Source: Gammaproteobacteria bacterium
GTDB lineage: Bacteria; Pseudomonadota; Gammaproteobacteria; Steroidobacterales; Foliamicaceae
Reading direction: 5' to 3'
NCBI GenBank assembly: GCA_026708965.1
Contig: JAPOTY010000037.1
Coordinates: 25,949-89,948, forward strand
Length of the DNA stretch: 64,000 bases
The position numbers and the translations under genes were made by a program. Numbering within the stretch: position 1 is the first letter of the stretch; every line of letters begins with the position of its first letter. The notes under the pieces were generated by a model, which worked only from the letters and a program-made list of their open reading frames with translations, ran no database searches and was not told the DNA's origin. Shown piece by piece: positions 41,541-50,455 of this stretch.

Positions 41541-41614
41541 GCCCCGGTAGCTCAGCCGGATAGAGCGTCCGCCTCCTAAGCGGAAGGTCCCAGGTTCGAA
41601 TCCTGGCCGGGGTG
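41541..41614 (+). tRNA. tRNA-Arg (anticodon CCT)
   Basis: A 74-nt cloverleaf: acceptor GCCCCGG with CCGGGGT (first pair G-T), D arm GCTC/GAGC, anticodon stem TCCGC/GCGGA with loop CTCCTAA (anticodon 41575-41577, reading AGG), a 5-nt variable loop, and T arm CCAGG-TTCGAAT-CCTGG. The discriminator base is G. CCA is not encoded. It stands alone between the receptor gene and a 367-nt gene-free stretch. Confidence 0.95.
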
Positions 41615-41981
41615 TGCCCGTCAAATTCCAGAAAGTCAATGTTTCTGCGGCTTCCAGCTTGAAAGCTAGCGGTGCCAACGTCTGCGGGCATTATCGGCTG
41701 ACCCGTGCGAACAGTATGCCGGTAACAAATAGAATTGCCCGGTTTTGGGACGGCGCTGCTCGGCGTTGGGGGGCGCGGTCTTTGGCGTATGATGAAGCCA
41801 ATGGATCGTTGGCGCAGGGGTTTCCCTCCTAATAAGGCTGCTGGCCGGTTCCGTCCTTGCGTTTTTCCTATGCCGGATAGCCGCGCTGCTAATCGACATC
41901 CGCAACAGCTAGCGGGAGTTGGTGAAGCGCGCCACCGCTCCGCCGCATGCTGTAAATAACGACCGACTCCAAGGGGGAGCC
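41615..41981. other. 367-nt gene-free stretch between tRNA-Arg and the ankyrin gene
   Basis: No open frame here looks like a protein and base composition is less GC-rich than the neighbours. A promoter-like pair, TTGGGG (41766-41771) and TATGAT (41788-41793) with a 16-nt spacer, lies about 190 nt before the ankyrin start. I saw no repeat of the tRNA 3' end that would mark an attachment site. GGGGGAG just before 41982 is the ribosome site for the ankyrin gene. Confidence 0.5.
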
Positions 41982-42899
41982 ATGAGAATCAGAAAGAACC
42001 GGGGTGCCGCTGTGCTGGCGCTGATCGCCTTGCCGCTCATTGGCATTCAAACCGCAGATGCTGCGGACGGCGAAAGCTTCGTGAAGGGGCTGCTAAAGAA
42101 GGCCATGGAGGAGCAGGAAGAGATTGCGGAGATTGCGGAGCTTTTGATCGACGAGGTTGCCGAGGAGGAACGCGGCGAATCCGATGATGAGCTGGGTATG
42201 CTTCTTATTCAGGCGAGTGACGGGGGGGATGCGGAGCAAGCGGCGCAGCTGCTTGACGCGGGCGCGGACGTGAACGCGAAAACTGTAGCTCCCGGGACAG
42301 AAGGCAGGACGGCGCTGATGTGGGCGGCGCTTCGCGGCCATTTTAAGGTTGCGAAGCTGTTGCTTGACGCGGGCGCCGATGTGAATGCGGTGGCTTTTAC
42401 TACCCCTAACGCTAACAGCATCGGCGCGTTACAAGCTTTCTACCGATCTGGCTATCAAGGCGAGAAGGAAGCTTGGACGGCTCTGATGTATGCGGTAATG
42501 AGGGATTCCTTCTTCCGCTACCCGAGGTCAATCGTGAAGCTGCTGCTTGACGCGGGCGCTGACGTGGATGCGAGTACCAATGAAGGCAGCACGGCGCTGA
42601 TGAATACGGCATGGCATGGCCATGAGGATATTGCGAGGCTGCTGATTGACGCGGGCGCGGACGTGGACGCGAGGAACGATTACGGCACTTCGGCGTTGAT
42701 GTATGCGGTAGCCAAGAGCCCATCCCCCCAAAGTTGGGCGGCATGGGAACGAAAGATGAATATTGCGAGGCTGCTGATTGACGCGGGCGCCGATGTGAAC
42801 GCGAAGAGCGCTGGCGGCGGCACGGCGCTGATGTGGGCGGAGGAGAAAGGTTATACGGAGTTTGCGGAGTTGCTGCGCGAGGCGGGCGCAAGGGAATAG
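41982..42899 (+). CDS. Secreted ankyrin-repeat protein
   Basis: A 305-residue protein with a signal peptide (KNRGAAVLALIALPLIGIQTADA), an acidic helical segment rich in E and I (MEEQEEIAEIAELLIDEVAE), then five ankyrin repeats marked by LLDAGADV(N/D)A. Two repeats carry insertions of about 15-25 residues, so the array is irregular. The last repeats end at AELLREAGARE, a usual cap. Ankyrin arrays bind proteins; being exported, it probably acts in the periplasm or outside the cell. Its strong ribosome site is GGGGGAG. Confidence 0.9.
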   Translation: MRIRKNRGAAVLALIALPLIGIQTADAADGESFVKGLLKKAMEEQEEIAEIAELLIDEVAEEERGESDDELGMLLIQASDGGDAEQAAQLLDAGADVNAKTVAPGTEGRTALMWAALRGHFKVAKLLLDAGADVNAVAFTTPNANSIGALQAFYRSGYQGEKEAWTALMYAVMRDSFFRYPRSIVKLLLDAGADVDASTNEGSTALMNTAWHGHEDIARLLIDAGADVDARNDYGTSALMYAVAKSPSPQSWAAWERKMNIARLLIDAGADVNAKSAGGGTALMWAEEKGYTEFAELLREAGARE

Positions 42900-43097
42900 C
42901 CGCTTGTGGTGCTAATCAATGCTTCGTCGGCGTGGCTGTCCGCGTTTCCCGTGTGGGCGATATGGATCGGCACGATCGCCCGAACAGCAACGAATCCCGC
43001 CAGCCGTGCTGTCTTGCGAGTTATCCGAACCATCTTTGCTGCGCCGCTTGAGTATATACGGGGCAACCGCGCCGGCGCGCCATGCCCGAAGATGGAT

Positions 43098-43116
43098 CCC
43101 GGGATTTGATCCCGGG
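43098..43116. terminator. Perfect 8-bp hairpin between convergent ankyrin and thpR genes
   Basis: CCCGGGAT-TTG-ATCCCGGG forms an 8-bp stem with a 3-nt loop just before the thpR stop codon. It sits between convergent genes and may help end both transcripts. Each arm holds a CCCGGG hexamer. Confidence 0.4.
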
Positions 43117-43120
43117 CGGA

Positions 43121-43645
43121 TCAGTCGAAGTGTTCGAGGATGGTGTAGCGGGAGTGGCGCCCGCCAAGCGCCGACTCCGCCAGCACGAACTCGTTGACGG
43201 GCCAGCGTATCGGACGAGGCGGCTCCTTCGGAGCGAGGCGGCCGACCTTGCGCGCCAGGGTCATGTGCGGGATGAACGCGCGCCGGTTTCGGGGCAGCCC
43301 CAGTTCGTGCGAGATCCGGCCGATGTCGCCAACCAGCTCCGCCAGCGGGCGCGGGGTTTCATTCGGACCCAGCCACAAGGTTCCGGCACGCTGCCAGTAG
43401 CCGTACTGCTCCAGCGTTAACTCGAACGGCGCCAGCGGCAAAGCCGATACCCGCTCGATCAGGGAATGAATCAGCGATTGCGGCGTCGGGCCTAGGAAAT
43501 TCAGCGTCATGTGCAGATTTTCGGGCGGCGTGGGCTTGCCGTCCGTGCCCCTCACTTCGGCGCGGGTGGCGCGAACGACGCGGTCGCGGATATCGTCGTC
43601 GGGCCACAGCGCGAAGAATAGGCGCTTCTTGCCGGAGCGGGGCAT
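43121..43645 (-). CDS. thpR: RNA 2',3'-cyclic phosphodiesterase (2H family)
   Basis: A 174-residue 2H phosphoesterase that opens 2',3'-cyclic phosphate ends on RNA (formerly called 2'-5' RNA ligase). The two catalytic HxTx motifs are present as HMTLNFLG and HMTLARKV, and the N-terminus KKRLFFALWPDDDIRD is typical. It may act in tRNA repair or turnover. Its start abuts the region upstream of the divergent epimerase gene. Confidence 0.93.
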   Translation of the reverse strand: MPRSGKKRLFFALWPDDDIRDRVVRATRAEVRGTDGKPTPPENLHMTLNFLGPTPQSLIHSLIERVSALPLAPFELTLEQYGYWQRAGTLWLGPNETPRPLAELVGDIGRISHELGLPRNRRAFIPHMTLARKVGRLAPKEPPRPIRWPVNEFVLAESALGGRHSRYTILEHFD

Positions 43646-43698
43646 TGCGCGACCTTATCACGCAAGCGGCCTTGCGTGAGCCGCCCCGCGCCTCAGGC

Positions 43699-44808
43699 AT
43701 GTCCGCGCAGGGAAGTCCGCGTGCCGGCATCAACGGCCGCGAGCCATCGGCGCGTTCCGCATTGTTTTCTGCAACGGCATCGTACAGAATCGCCGCCATT
43801 AAGTCGCATTCGCAACAGCCCGAAGCACCAATTAGCGCGCCGATTCTGATTACGGGAGTGGCCGGTTTTATCGGCCACGCGGTGGCTGCGGCGCTATTGT
43901 CCAACGGTCGCGAGGTGATCGGGCTGGACAATCTCAATGCGTATTACGACCCGGCGCTCAAGCAGGCCCGTCTTGCCCGCTTGCGGGAGCATGAAAAGTT
44001 CGCGTTTCATCGGCTGGACCTCACGGACGAGCCGGGGATGCAGGCGCTATTCGGAGCGCATGAATTCCGGCAGGTTGTGCATCTTGCCGCGCAGGCCGGC
44101 GTGCGCTATTCGATCGAGGCGCCCGGGCAGTACCTATCGAGCAATATCGCCGGCCTGACCGTGCTGCTGGAGTGCTGCGTGCGCCACGGCGCGCGGCATT
44201 TGCTCTACGCCTCTTCCTCGTCGGTTTACGGCGACACGGAACAGACGCCTTTTTCCGAAAACGACGCGGCCGACCGTCCGCGGAATGTTTATGCCGCCAC
44301 CAAGCGCGCGGGCGAGCTGCTGGCCTATGCCTACGCCCGCATCCATGGCCTTCCCAGCACCGGGATGCGCTACTTCACGGTGTACGGCCCCTGGGGGCGG
44401 CCGGACATGGCGGCGATGGCTTTTGCCAAGGATTTGCTTGCCGGGCGGCCGTTGAAGGTGTTCGGCGACGGTCGCCAGCGGCGGGCATTCACCTATATCG
44501 GCGATGTCGTTCGAGGCACGCTGGCCGTGCTGGAGCGCGGGGCGCCCGCCCGGCAACCTCCGGCGGCCCTCTACAACCTAGGCTCCGATCAAGATGTGGA
44601 GTTGCTGGAATTCATCCGGATGCTTGCCGGGGAAATGGGGCGCGAGTGCAAAGTGGAGTTCCGCCCGGAGCCGCCCGGCGAGATGCGGGCAACGCTGCCC
44701 GGCATGTTGGCCATGCGCCGGGATTTCGGCTTTGCGCCGCAGGTGGGCCTGAAGGACGGCTTATCGCAATTTGTGCGCTGGCACCGGGAATATTACGGCT
44801 GGGAATGA
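43699..44808 (+). CDS. NAD-dependent nucleotide-sugar epimerase (UDP-glucuronate 4-epimerase-like)
   Basis: A ~369-residue extended short-chain dehydrogenase. The Rossmann motif is ITGVAGFIG, followed by LDNLNAYYDPALKQARLARL, typical of UDP-glucuronate 4-epimerases (CapI/LspL type). The catalytic YxxxK is YAATKRAGE, and RYFTVYGPWGRPDMA follows. It likely makes UDP-galacturonate for envelope glycans. The N-terminus before ITG has ~55 extra residues from this ATG; the true start could be a later TTG. The next gene on the opposite strand and its neighbours suggest lipid A or polysaccharide assembly. Confidence 0.85.
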   Translation: MSAQGSPRAGINGREPSARSALFSATASYRIAAIKSHSQQPEAPISAPILITGVAGFIGHAVAAALLSNGREVIGLDNLNAYYDPALKQARLARLREHEKFAFHRLDLTDEPGMQALFGAHEFRQVVHLAAQAGVRYSIEAPGQYLSSNIAGLTVLLECCVRHGARHLLYASSSSVYGDTEQTPFSENDAADRPRNVYAATKRAGELLAYAYARIHGLPSTGMRYFTVYGPWGRPDMAAMAFAKDLLAGRPLKVFGDGRQRRAFTYIGDVVRGTLAVLERGAPARQPPAALYNLGSDQDVELLEFIRMLAGEMGRECKVEFRPEPPGEMRATLPGMLAMRRDFGFAPQVGLKDGLSQFVRWHREYYGWE

Positions 44809-44821
44809 AGGCTTGGCGGGC

Positions 44822-46498
44822 TCAAGGACGCAGCGGAGGCAGATGCACGAGGCGGGCCGCATCGACCGGCGCGGCGCAGGAGCCGCTTAAGTCCGCAGCG
44901 GACAGCAGCAGCCAGTCCCGGCGATGGGCGTACCCCAACCGCTTGCCGCTTTCCAGCTTGAAGCAGGAGCCGCGGTGTTCGGCCGGCGTGAGCAGCCGCC
45001 GCGCCGAATCCTCCGCCAGCCAAGCGGCCGCCAGCCGGATTTGCTCGGCCGGCCGGGCGAACAGACCTTGAAAATGCACCGTCGGGCGATCCAGATGAAG
45101 CAGCTGCTGAGCGCGCCAGTCCGCCAGCGCCAGCGGAGCGCCTGCCGGCATCGATTCCAGCGTTCGCTCGGCGATGCGCTTGCCTGAGCGGGCATCGTTG
45201 ATCTGCGGCTGCAACGCCCATCCCCAGAGTTGCCAGCCCATGAATAACAGGAGCGCGAGGCCGCCGGCCGCGCGCCGGACGGGGACCGCCAAAGCCAGAG
45301 CGCTGCCGGCCAGCGCGCCGAGAAACAACATCCAGAGCGGCGCTGCGCCCGTTTCGTGGATGGCGGACAGTTCCGCCAGACGTTCAGGATCGCCCCAGAA
45401 CAGCCAGGCGCAGGCGCCGGCAATGGCCAGCAGCAGCACGGCCGCGGCGCCGCGCAGAACCCGCAGGCAGGAGGCGCGCGCCATTAATTCCTTCAGATGG
45501 GGCGCGGCGAGCAACGCCAATGCCGGCGCCGCAGGCAGCAGATAGACGCCGCGCTTGGCGGGGCTGATGGAGAAGAATAACAGCACCAGAGCAATCCAGC
45601 CCAGCAGCAGGGCAACGCTTGGATCGCGCTCTTTCCAGCGGCGGGTCCAGCGGGATGCCAGCCAAGGGAACAGCAGGATCAGCGGGAACCAGGCCCAGGG
45701 AATGATTTCCGCGAAAAAATACCAGAACGGCTGGAAGTGGTGCCAAGGATCGGCATAGCGGGTAATAGTCTGGCGAAACAGCAGGTTGTTCAGGTAGCTA
45801 GCGATTTCAGGGCTGTTTGCGGCCCGCAGCATGAGCGGCATCAGCCACGCCGCCAGCGGCGCGAAGAACGCGGCCGGCCCCAGCAGCCATCGGGCGCCGC
45901 CGTTCAATGCCGGCAAGCGCCAGCCGGCCCAGCGCAGCAAGCCCCAAGGCACGAGCACGAGCACTGGCAGAAAACCGACGCCCTTGGTCATAACGCCCAG
46001 CCCCGCTGCAAGAAAGCCCAGCGTGAACCAGCGCCAATCCGGTCCCAGCAGCAAGTGCCGGAGCAGCCCGTACAGGCTGAGCGTGGTGAGAAAGCATAAA
46101 ACCGCGTCGATCTGGGCGCTGCGCGCCTGCATCGTGAACTGAAGGCAGGCAAGAAGCCCCGCCGCCGCCCACCATGCGGTTTCCCGCCCCCACAGCCTGC
46201 GCGCCAAATCCCACACCACCGCCAAGCTGCCCGCGGCGGCCGCCAGCGAGGGCAGCAGAAAGCCGGGGCGCAGACCGCCAAGCCATTCGGCTGCGGCCAG
46301 CAGCCAGAAATACAGCGGCGGCTTTTGCGCGTAGATCACGCCGCCCAGCCGGGTGACCGACCAGTCGCCCGATTGCAGCATCTCCGCGGCAACCAGCGCG
46401 TAGCGCGGCTCGTCCGGCGCCCAAGGATCGCGCAGCCCCAGGCCCGCCGCCAGCGTCAGCAGCGCCGCCCCCGCCAGCCACAGCTCATTCTTCCTCAC
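44822..46498 (-). CDS. ArnT/PMT-like lipid-linked sugar glycosyltransferase
   Basis: A 558-residue membrane protein of the GT-C fold (GT83/GT39 type). The first external loop has RDPWAPDEPRYALVAAEML, with the DEPRY motif used by ArnT for substrate binding, and then GVIYAQKPPLYFWLLAAAEWLGG. A dozen hydrophobic segments follow. ArnT transfers a sugar from undecaprenyl phosphate to lipid A on the periplasmic side. Together with the adjacent GT2 and LABD_N genes it probably adds one sugar to lipid A; which sugar is not shown. Confidence 0.9.
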   Translation of the reverse strand: MRKNELWLAGAALLTLAAGLGLRDPWAPDEPRYALVAAEMLQSGDWSVTRLGGVIYAQKPPLYFWLLAAAEWLGGLRPGFLLPSLAAAAGSLAVVWDLARRLWGRETAWWAAAGLLACLQFTMQARSAQIDAVLCFLTTLSLYGLLRHLLLGPDWRWFTLGFLAAGLGVMTKGVGFLPVLVLVPWGLLRWAGWRLPALNGGARWLLGPAAFFAPLAAWLMPLMLRAANSPEIASYLNNLLFRQTITRYADPWHHFQPFWYFFAEIIPWAWFPLILLFPWLASRWTRRWKERDPSVALLLGWIALVLLFFSISPAKRGVYLLPAAPALALLAAPHLKELMARASCLRVLRGAAAVLLLAIAGACAWLFWGDPERLAELSAIHETGAAPLWMLFLGALAGSALALAVPVRRAAGGLALLLFMGWQLWGWALQPQINDARSGKRIAERTLESMPAGAPLALADWRAQQLLHLDRPTVHFQGLFARPAEQIRLAAAWLAEDSARRLLTPAEHRGSCFKLESGKRLGYAHRRDWLLLSAADLSGSCAAPVDAARLVHLPPLRP

Positions 46499-46546
46499 AG
46501 CTGCGCGTAAAGAGGCGGGGGTCGAAACGGCCTGTTTTTGCGCGTG

Positions 46547-46861
46547 TCAATGGGCGGGGGAGTCGGCATGGCCGCGGCGGCGCAGCAGAACCAGGTTGCG
46601 GATGTAGATGACGGCGCCGGTCGTTTGGCCGAGGATGAATACCGGATCGCCGCGATGGACCGCATAGGCAAGAAGCGTGAGGCCCCCGGCCAGGCTGAGG
46701 TACCAGAAGGCCCGCGGGATATGGCTGCGGCCGACGCGCTCGCTGGCGATCCACTGGTAGAGGAAGCGCGACGCGAAAATCGCCTGGCCGCCGAAACCCA
46801 CCGCCAGCCATAGCAATTCGCCGGCCGGCAGGTCTAGCCATTGCTGGAGCATTTCATTCAT
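46547..46861 (-). CDS. Lipid A biosynthesis N-terminal domain (LABD_N) membrane protein
   Basis: A 104-residue protein with three hydrophobic segments: ELLWLAVGFGGQAIFASRFLYQWI, the region around FWYLSLAGGLTLLAYAVH, and VFILGQTTGAVIYIRNLVLL. This domain (LABD_N) is found alone or attached to lipid A disaccharide synthase and glycosyltransferases. It lies between the ArnT-like and GT2 genes and overlaps the GT2 stop by 8 nt. It resembles a helper or lipid-carrier flippase-like partner in such clusters, but its job is not known. Confidence 0.88.
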   Translation of the reverse strand: MNEMLQQWLDLPAGELLWLAVGFGGQAIFASRFLYQWIASERVGRSHIPRAFWYLSLAGGLTLLAYAVHRGDPVFILGQTTGAVIYIRNLVLLRRRGHADSPAH

Positions 46862-47594
46862 CGTGCGGTATCTCCTCGGGAATTACGGGCTTGAAGCCTC
46901 TGCGGATCAGCCACCATACGCCCAGCAGATCGGCGATGCCCACCCACAGCCGGTTGCCCAGCCCGTACTTGGAGCGCCCGGCGCGGCGCGGATGATGCGC
47001 CACGGGGCGCGAAACAGTATGCAGTCCCTGGCGCAGGAGCAAGGCCGGCAGGAAGCGGTGCATATGATCGAAGCGGGGCAGGGCAAGAAAATCGCGGCGC
47101 GCGAGCACTTTCAAACTGCAGCCGGTGTCCGGCGTTCGATCTTTCAGCAAAGCCCGGCGCGCCGCGTTCGCGGTCCGCGACGACACCCGCGTTAGCCAGC
47201 CGTCCTTGCGCTTTTGCCGATGCCCCATCATCATCCCGGGGGCCTTGCCGGCCGCCTTGACCATCTCGGAGTGCAGTCTCGCCAAGTCGGCCGGATCGTT
47301 CTGCCCGTCGGCATCAAGAAATCCAAGCCAGTCGTATCGCGCGGCATCGGCGCCGCTGCACATGGCCGCGCTTTGGCCGCGCCGCGCTGCATGCTTGACC
47401 ACCCGCAGTTGCGGATAGTCGCGCTGAAGCGCGCCAAGCGCTTCGATGCTGCCGTCGCCGCTGCCGTCATCCACCACGATGAACTCCCAATGCGCTTCGT
47501 CGGCAAACGCGCTGCTCACCTCCGCCACCAGCGCGGCAAGGTTTTCCGCTTCCTCGTAGGCGGGCGCAATAATCGAGATTCCGGGTTTCGGCAT
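46854..47594 (-). CDS. GT2 glycosyltransferase (dolichyl/undecaprenyl-phosphate sugar synthase type)
   Basis: A 246-residue cytoplasmic glycosyltransferase of the DPM1/ArnC kind. ISIIAPAYEEAENL opens the fold, FIVVDDGSGDGS binds the nucleotide, and FLDADGQNDPADL carries the DxD motif. It has no long C-terminal membrane pair, unlike ArnC, only the short segment VGIADLLGVWWLI. It would load a sugar onto undecaprenyl phosphate for the ArnT-like enzyme. The ATG at 47594 is chosen by alignment to the family start; the open frame back to 48149 is antisense to sucA. Confidence 0.88.
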   Translation of the reverse strand: MPKPGISIIAPAYEEAENLAALVAEVSSAFADEAHWEFIVVDDGSGDGSIEALGALQRDYPQLRVVKHAARRGQSAAMCSGADAARYDWLGFLDADGQNDPADLARLHSEMVKAAGKAPGMMMGHRQKRKDGWLTRVSSRTANAARRALLKDRTPDTGCSLKVLARRDFLALPRFDHMHRFLPALLLRQGLHTVSRPVAHHPRRAGRSKYGLGNRLWVGIADLLGVWWLIRRGFKPVIPEEIPHDE

Positions 47595-47632
47595 AGGCCG
47601 CCTATTGTCGCCTGCCCGCGCTGCGGGCGCTA

Positions 47633-47638
47633 TACAAT
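47633..47638 (+). promoter_or_regulatory. -10-like box at the sucA start
   Basis: TACAAT (within TATACAAT) ends 10 nt before the ATG at 47649 and overlaps the ATG at 47637. If used, the transcript would start near 47645 and only the downstream ATG would be translated. No good -35 was found. Confidence 0.35.
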
Positions 47639-50447
47639 GCCAGACGCGATGGCTGGCCGAATTGAGCGCGCTTACCGGGATTCGCCGCTGTTTGCGGGCA
47701 ATGGCGCGTACGTGTCCGATCTGTATTCGGCTTGGCGGGCCAGCCCGCAGGACGTGGCGCCGCATTGGCGCGATCTGTTCGAGAGCATCGAGGCCGGGCG
47801 CGATCTTCCCGCCCGCTCGCTGAACGGCGGCGCGGCGCCGGCGGTCAATGGCCGGGCGGGAGCAACGGCGCGCGCCGGCGCATCCAAGCAGGGCGCGGTG
47901 GCGCGGCTGGTGCAGCTGTATCGGCTGCGGGGCTATCGCGCCGCCCGCGTCGATCCCTTGCAGCTGAACTCCAATTTGCGCGCTCTGGCGCCGAAGCTGG
48001 AGTACGCGGGCCTGAGCGAAGCGGACCTCGATACTGTTTTCTATAGCGGCAGGCTGGCCGGGGCCGATCGCCGCCCCATCCCGCTGCGCCGGATCCGCGA
48101 TCGGCTTGAGCAAGTGTATTGCGGGGCTGTCGGCGTGGAAATGGCGCACGTGTCGCGGGCGCGGGAGCGTTTATGGCTGCGCGAGCGGGTCGAGGCGATG
48201 ATGCTGGACGGGCCGCCGCCTGCCGCGGCGAGACGCGCCATATTGCGGGAACTGATCGCCGCCGAGGGGCTGGAGCGCTATTTGCATACCCGCTACGTGG
48301 GCCAGAAGCGCTTTTCCTTGGAGGGCGGCGACAGCCTGATTCCCATGCTTTACGACCTGATCCAGCAGGCCGGCAGCAAGGGCTTGCAGGAAATCGTGAT
48401 CGGCATGGCGCACCGCGGCCGCATCAATGTGCTGGTGAACGTTCTGGGCAAGGCGCCGCAGACGCTTTACGACGAGTTCGCGGGCGAAGCCGAGCCGCTT
48501 TCGGGCCAGTACGGCGACGTGAAGTACCACATGGGGTTCTCATCCGATATCACCACCCCCGGGGGCATGGTGCATGTGGTGCTGGCTTTCAACCCCTCGC
48601 ATTTGGAGATCGTTAATCCCGTGGTCTTAGGTTCGGTGCGGGCGCGCATGGACCGGCGGCGCGATAGCCAGGGCGATGAGATTCTGCCGATCCTGATCCA
48701 CGGGGACGCGGCGGTGGCGGGGCAAGGCGTGGTGGCGGAAACGCTGCAATTGTCGCAGGCGCGCTCCTTCGCCACCGGCGGCACCGTGCATCTGATCGTG
48801 AATAACCAGATCGGCTTCACCACCAGCGATCCGGAAGACGCGCGCTCCACGCCTTATTGCAGCGACGTGGCGAAGATGATCGAGGCGCCGGTGCTGCATG
48901 TGAACGGCGACTCTCCCGAAGCCTGCGTGGCTGTCACCCGTCTGGCGCTGGAGTATCGCCAGACGTTCCACAAGGACGTGTTCGTGGATTTGATCTGCTA
49001 TCGGCGCCACGGGCATAACGAAGCCGACGAGCCGGCCGTCACCCAGCCGCTCATGTACGCGCGCATCCGCAACCATCCCACGACCCTCTCGCAGTATGCG
49101 GAAAGCCTGGTCGGGCAGGGCGTGGCAAGCGAGCGGGAAATCAAGGCGCAGAAGGCCGATTACCGCCGCCGGCTGGAAGCGGGCGATCCGCTGCCGGAAG
49201 CGGCGATCGGCATGGTCGGCAACGAATTCACGGTCGATTGGGATGCGTATCGCCAAGCGGATCCGAACGAGGAGGCGGACACGGCGATTGCCGCGGATCA
49301 GGCGGCGGAACTGGGCGAATGCCTAGGGAGCGCGCCGGCCGGCGTGAACCTGCATCCGCGCGTGCGGAAAGTGGTGGCGGACCGGCTGCGCATGGCGCGC
49401 GGCGAGCAGGACATGGACTGGGGATTTGCCGAGCTGATGGCTTACGGCAGCCTGCTCAAGGATGGCTTCCGGGTCCGCCTGACCGGCCAGGACAGCCGCC
49501 GCGGCACCTTCTTCCACCGCCACGCCGACCTTATCGATCAGCGCAGCGGGCGCGCCTATTCGCCGCTCAATGACGTGGCGCCCATGCAGGGCGCGTTCAG
49601 CATCACCGACTCGCTGCTGAGCGAAGAGGCCGTGATGGGCTTCGAGTACGGCTATTCCTCCACCGATCCCGACTGCCTGACGATCTGGGAGGGCCAGTTC
49701 GGCGATTTTTGCAACGGCGCGCAGGTGCTCATCGACCAGTTCATCGCGTCGGGGGATACCAAGTGGGGGCGGATGTCGGGGCTTACGCTGTTTCTCCCGC
49801 ATGGCCAGGAAGGCGCGGGGCCGGAGCATTCCTCGGCTCGCCTGGAGCGGTTCCTGCAGCTTTGCGCCGGAGGGAACATGCGGGTTTGCATGCCTTCCAC
49901 GCCGGCGCAAATATTTCATCTGCTGCGTCGGCAGATGCGCAACAAGGCGCGGCTCCCGCTGATCGCGCTCACCCCCAAGAGCCTGCTCAGAAATCCGCTT
50001 TCATTTTCGCCGCTCGCTTCGCTCAGCAAGGGCCGTTTCGAGCGGATCATCGACGAAACCGACAAGCTGGCCGCCGTGAAGCGCCTCGTTCTATGCGCTG
50101 GAAAGCTTTACTTCGATCTTCTTCAAGCGCGCCGCGATGCGGAGGTGAACGATGTGGCGTTGGTTCGCGTGGAGCAGCTCTATCCGTTTCCGCACGACTT
50201 GTACAAGGCGCTTCTGCGGCGCTACGAGGGCGTTAAGGATATTGTCTGGGCGCAGGAGGAGCCGAAGAACCAGGGCGCGTGGTACCGTATCAGGGCGCGC
50301 TTGGAGCGGGCGCTGGCCGAGGGGCAGAGCTTGGCCTACATGGGCCGCGAAGGCGCCGCCTCCCCGGCGCCCGGATCGATGCGGCTGCACCGGCTTCAGC
50401 AGCAAGGCATCGTGGAGCAGGTGCTCAATCCCGGCAGGCAGGTATAG
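47637..50447 (+). CDS. sucA: 2-oxoglutarate dehydrogenase E1 component
   Basis: A ~936-residue thiamine diphosphate enzyme that decarboxylates 2-oxoglutarate and passes the succinyl group to SucB. The N-terminal YVSDLYSAWRASPQDVAPHWRDLFE segment binds the E2 partner; GMAHRGRINVLVNVLGK, then HGDAAVAGQGVVAETLQLSQ and IVNNQIGFTTS are the E1 cofactor region. Start is either ATG 47637 or ATG 47649 (932 residues); a -10 box at 47633-47638 favours the latter. It heads the sucA-sucB-lpd cluster and is divergent from the GT2 gene. Confidence 0.95.
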   Translation: MPDAMAGRIERAYRDSPLFAGNGAYVSDLYSAWRASPQDVAPHWRDLFESIEAGRDLPARSLNGGAAPAVNGRAGATARAGASKQGAVARLVQLYRLRGYRAARVDPLQLNSNLRALAPKLEYAGLSEADLDTVFYSGRLAGADRRPIPLRRIRDRLEQVYCGAVGVEMAHVSRARERLWLRERVEAMMLDGPPPAAARRAILRELIAAEGLERYLHTRYVGQKRFSLEGGDSLIPMLYDLIQQAGSKGLQEIVIGMAHRGRINVLVNVLGKAPQTLYDEFAGEAEPLSGQYGDVKYHMGFSSDITTPGGMVHVVLAFNPSHLEIVNPVVLGSVRARMDRRRDSQGDEILPILIHGDAAVAGQGVVAETLQLSQARSFATGGTVHLIVNNQIGFTTSDPEDARSTPYCSDVAKMIEAPVLHVNGDSPEACVAVTRLALEYRQTFHKDVFVDLICYRRHGHNEADEPAVTQPLMYARIRNHPTTLSQYAESLVGQGVASEREIKAQKADYRRRLEAGDPLPEAAIGMVGNEFTVDWDAYRQADPNEEADTAIAADQAAELGECLGSAPAGVNLHPRVRKVVADRLRMARGEQDMDWGFAELMAYGSLLKDGFRVRLTGQDSRRGTFFHRHADLIDQRSGRAYSPLNDVAPMQGAFSITDSLLSEEAVMGFEYGYSSTDPDCLTIWEGQFGDFCNGAQVLIDQFIASGDTKWGRMSGLTLFLPHGQEGAGPEHSSARLERFLQLCAGGNMRVCMPSTPAQIFHLLRRQMRNKARLPLIALTPKSLLRNPLSFSPLASLSKGRFERIIDETDKLAAVKRLVLCAGKLYFDLLQARRDAEVNDVALVRVEQLYPFPHDLYKALLRRYEGVKDIVWAQEEPKNQGAWYRIRARLERALAEGQSLAYMGREGAASPAPGSMRLHRLQQQGIVEQVLNPGRQV

Positions 50448-50455
50448 TGCGGTCG

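Noticed and set aside
41500..41691. Short minus-strand frame over the tRNA-Arg
   Set aside because: The peptide RIRTWDLPLRRRTLYPAE-type is the well-known artefact of translating the complement of a tRNA-Arg.
43645..43698. TTG start for the epimerase gene at 43645
   Set aside because: It would overlap the divergent thpR start codon and adds residues with no family match; the ATG at 43699 is preferred, though a later start is possible.
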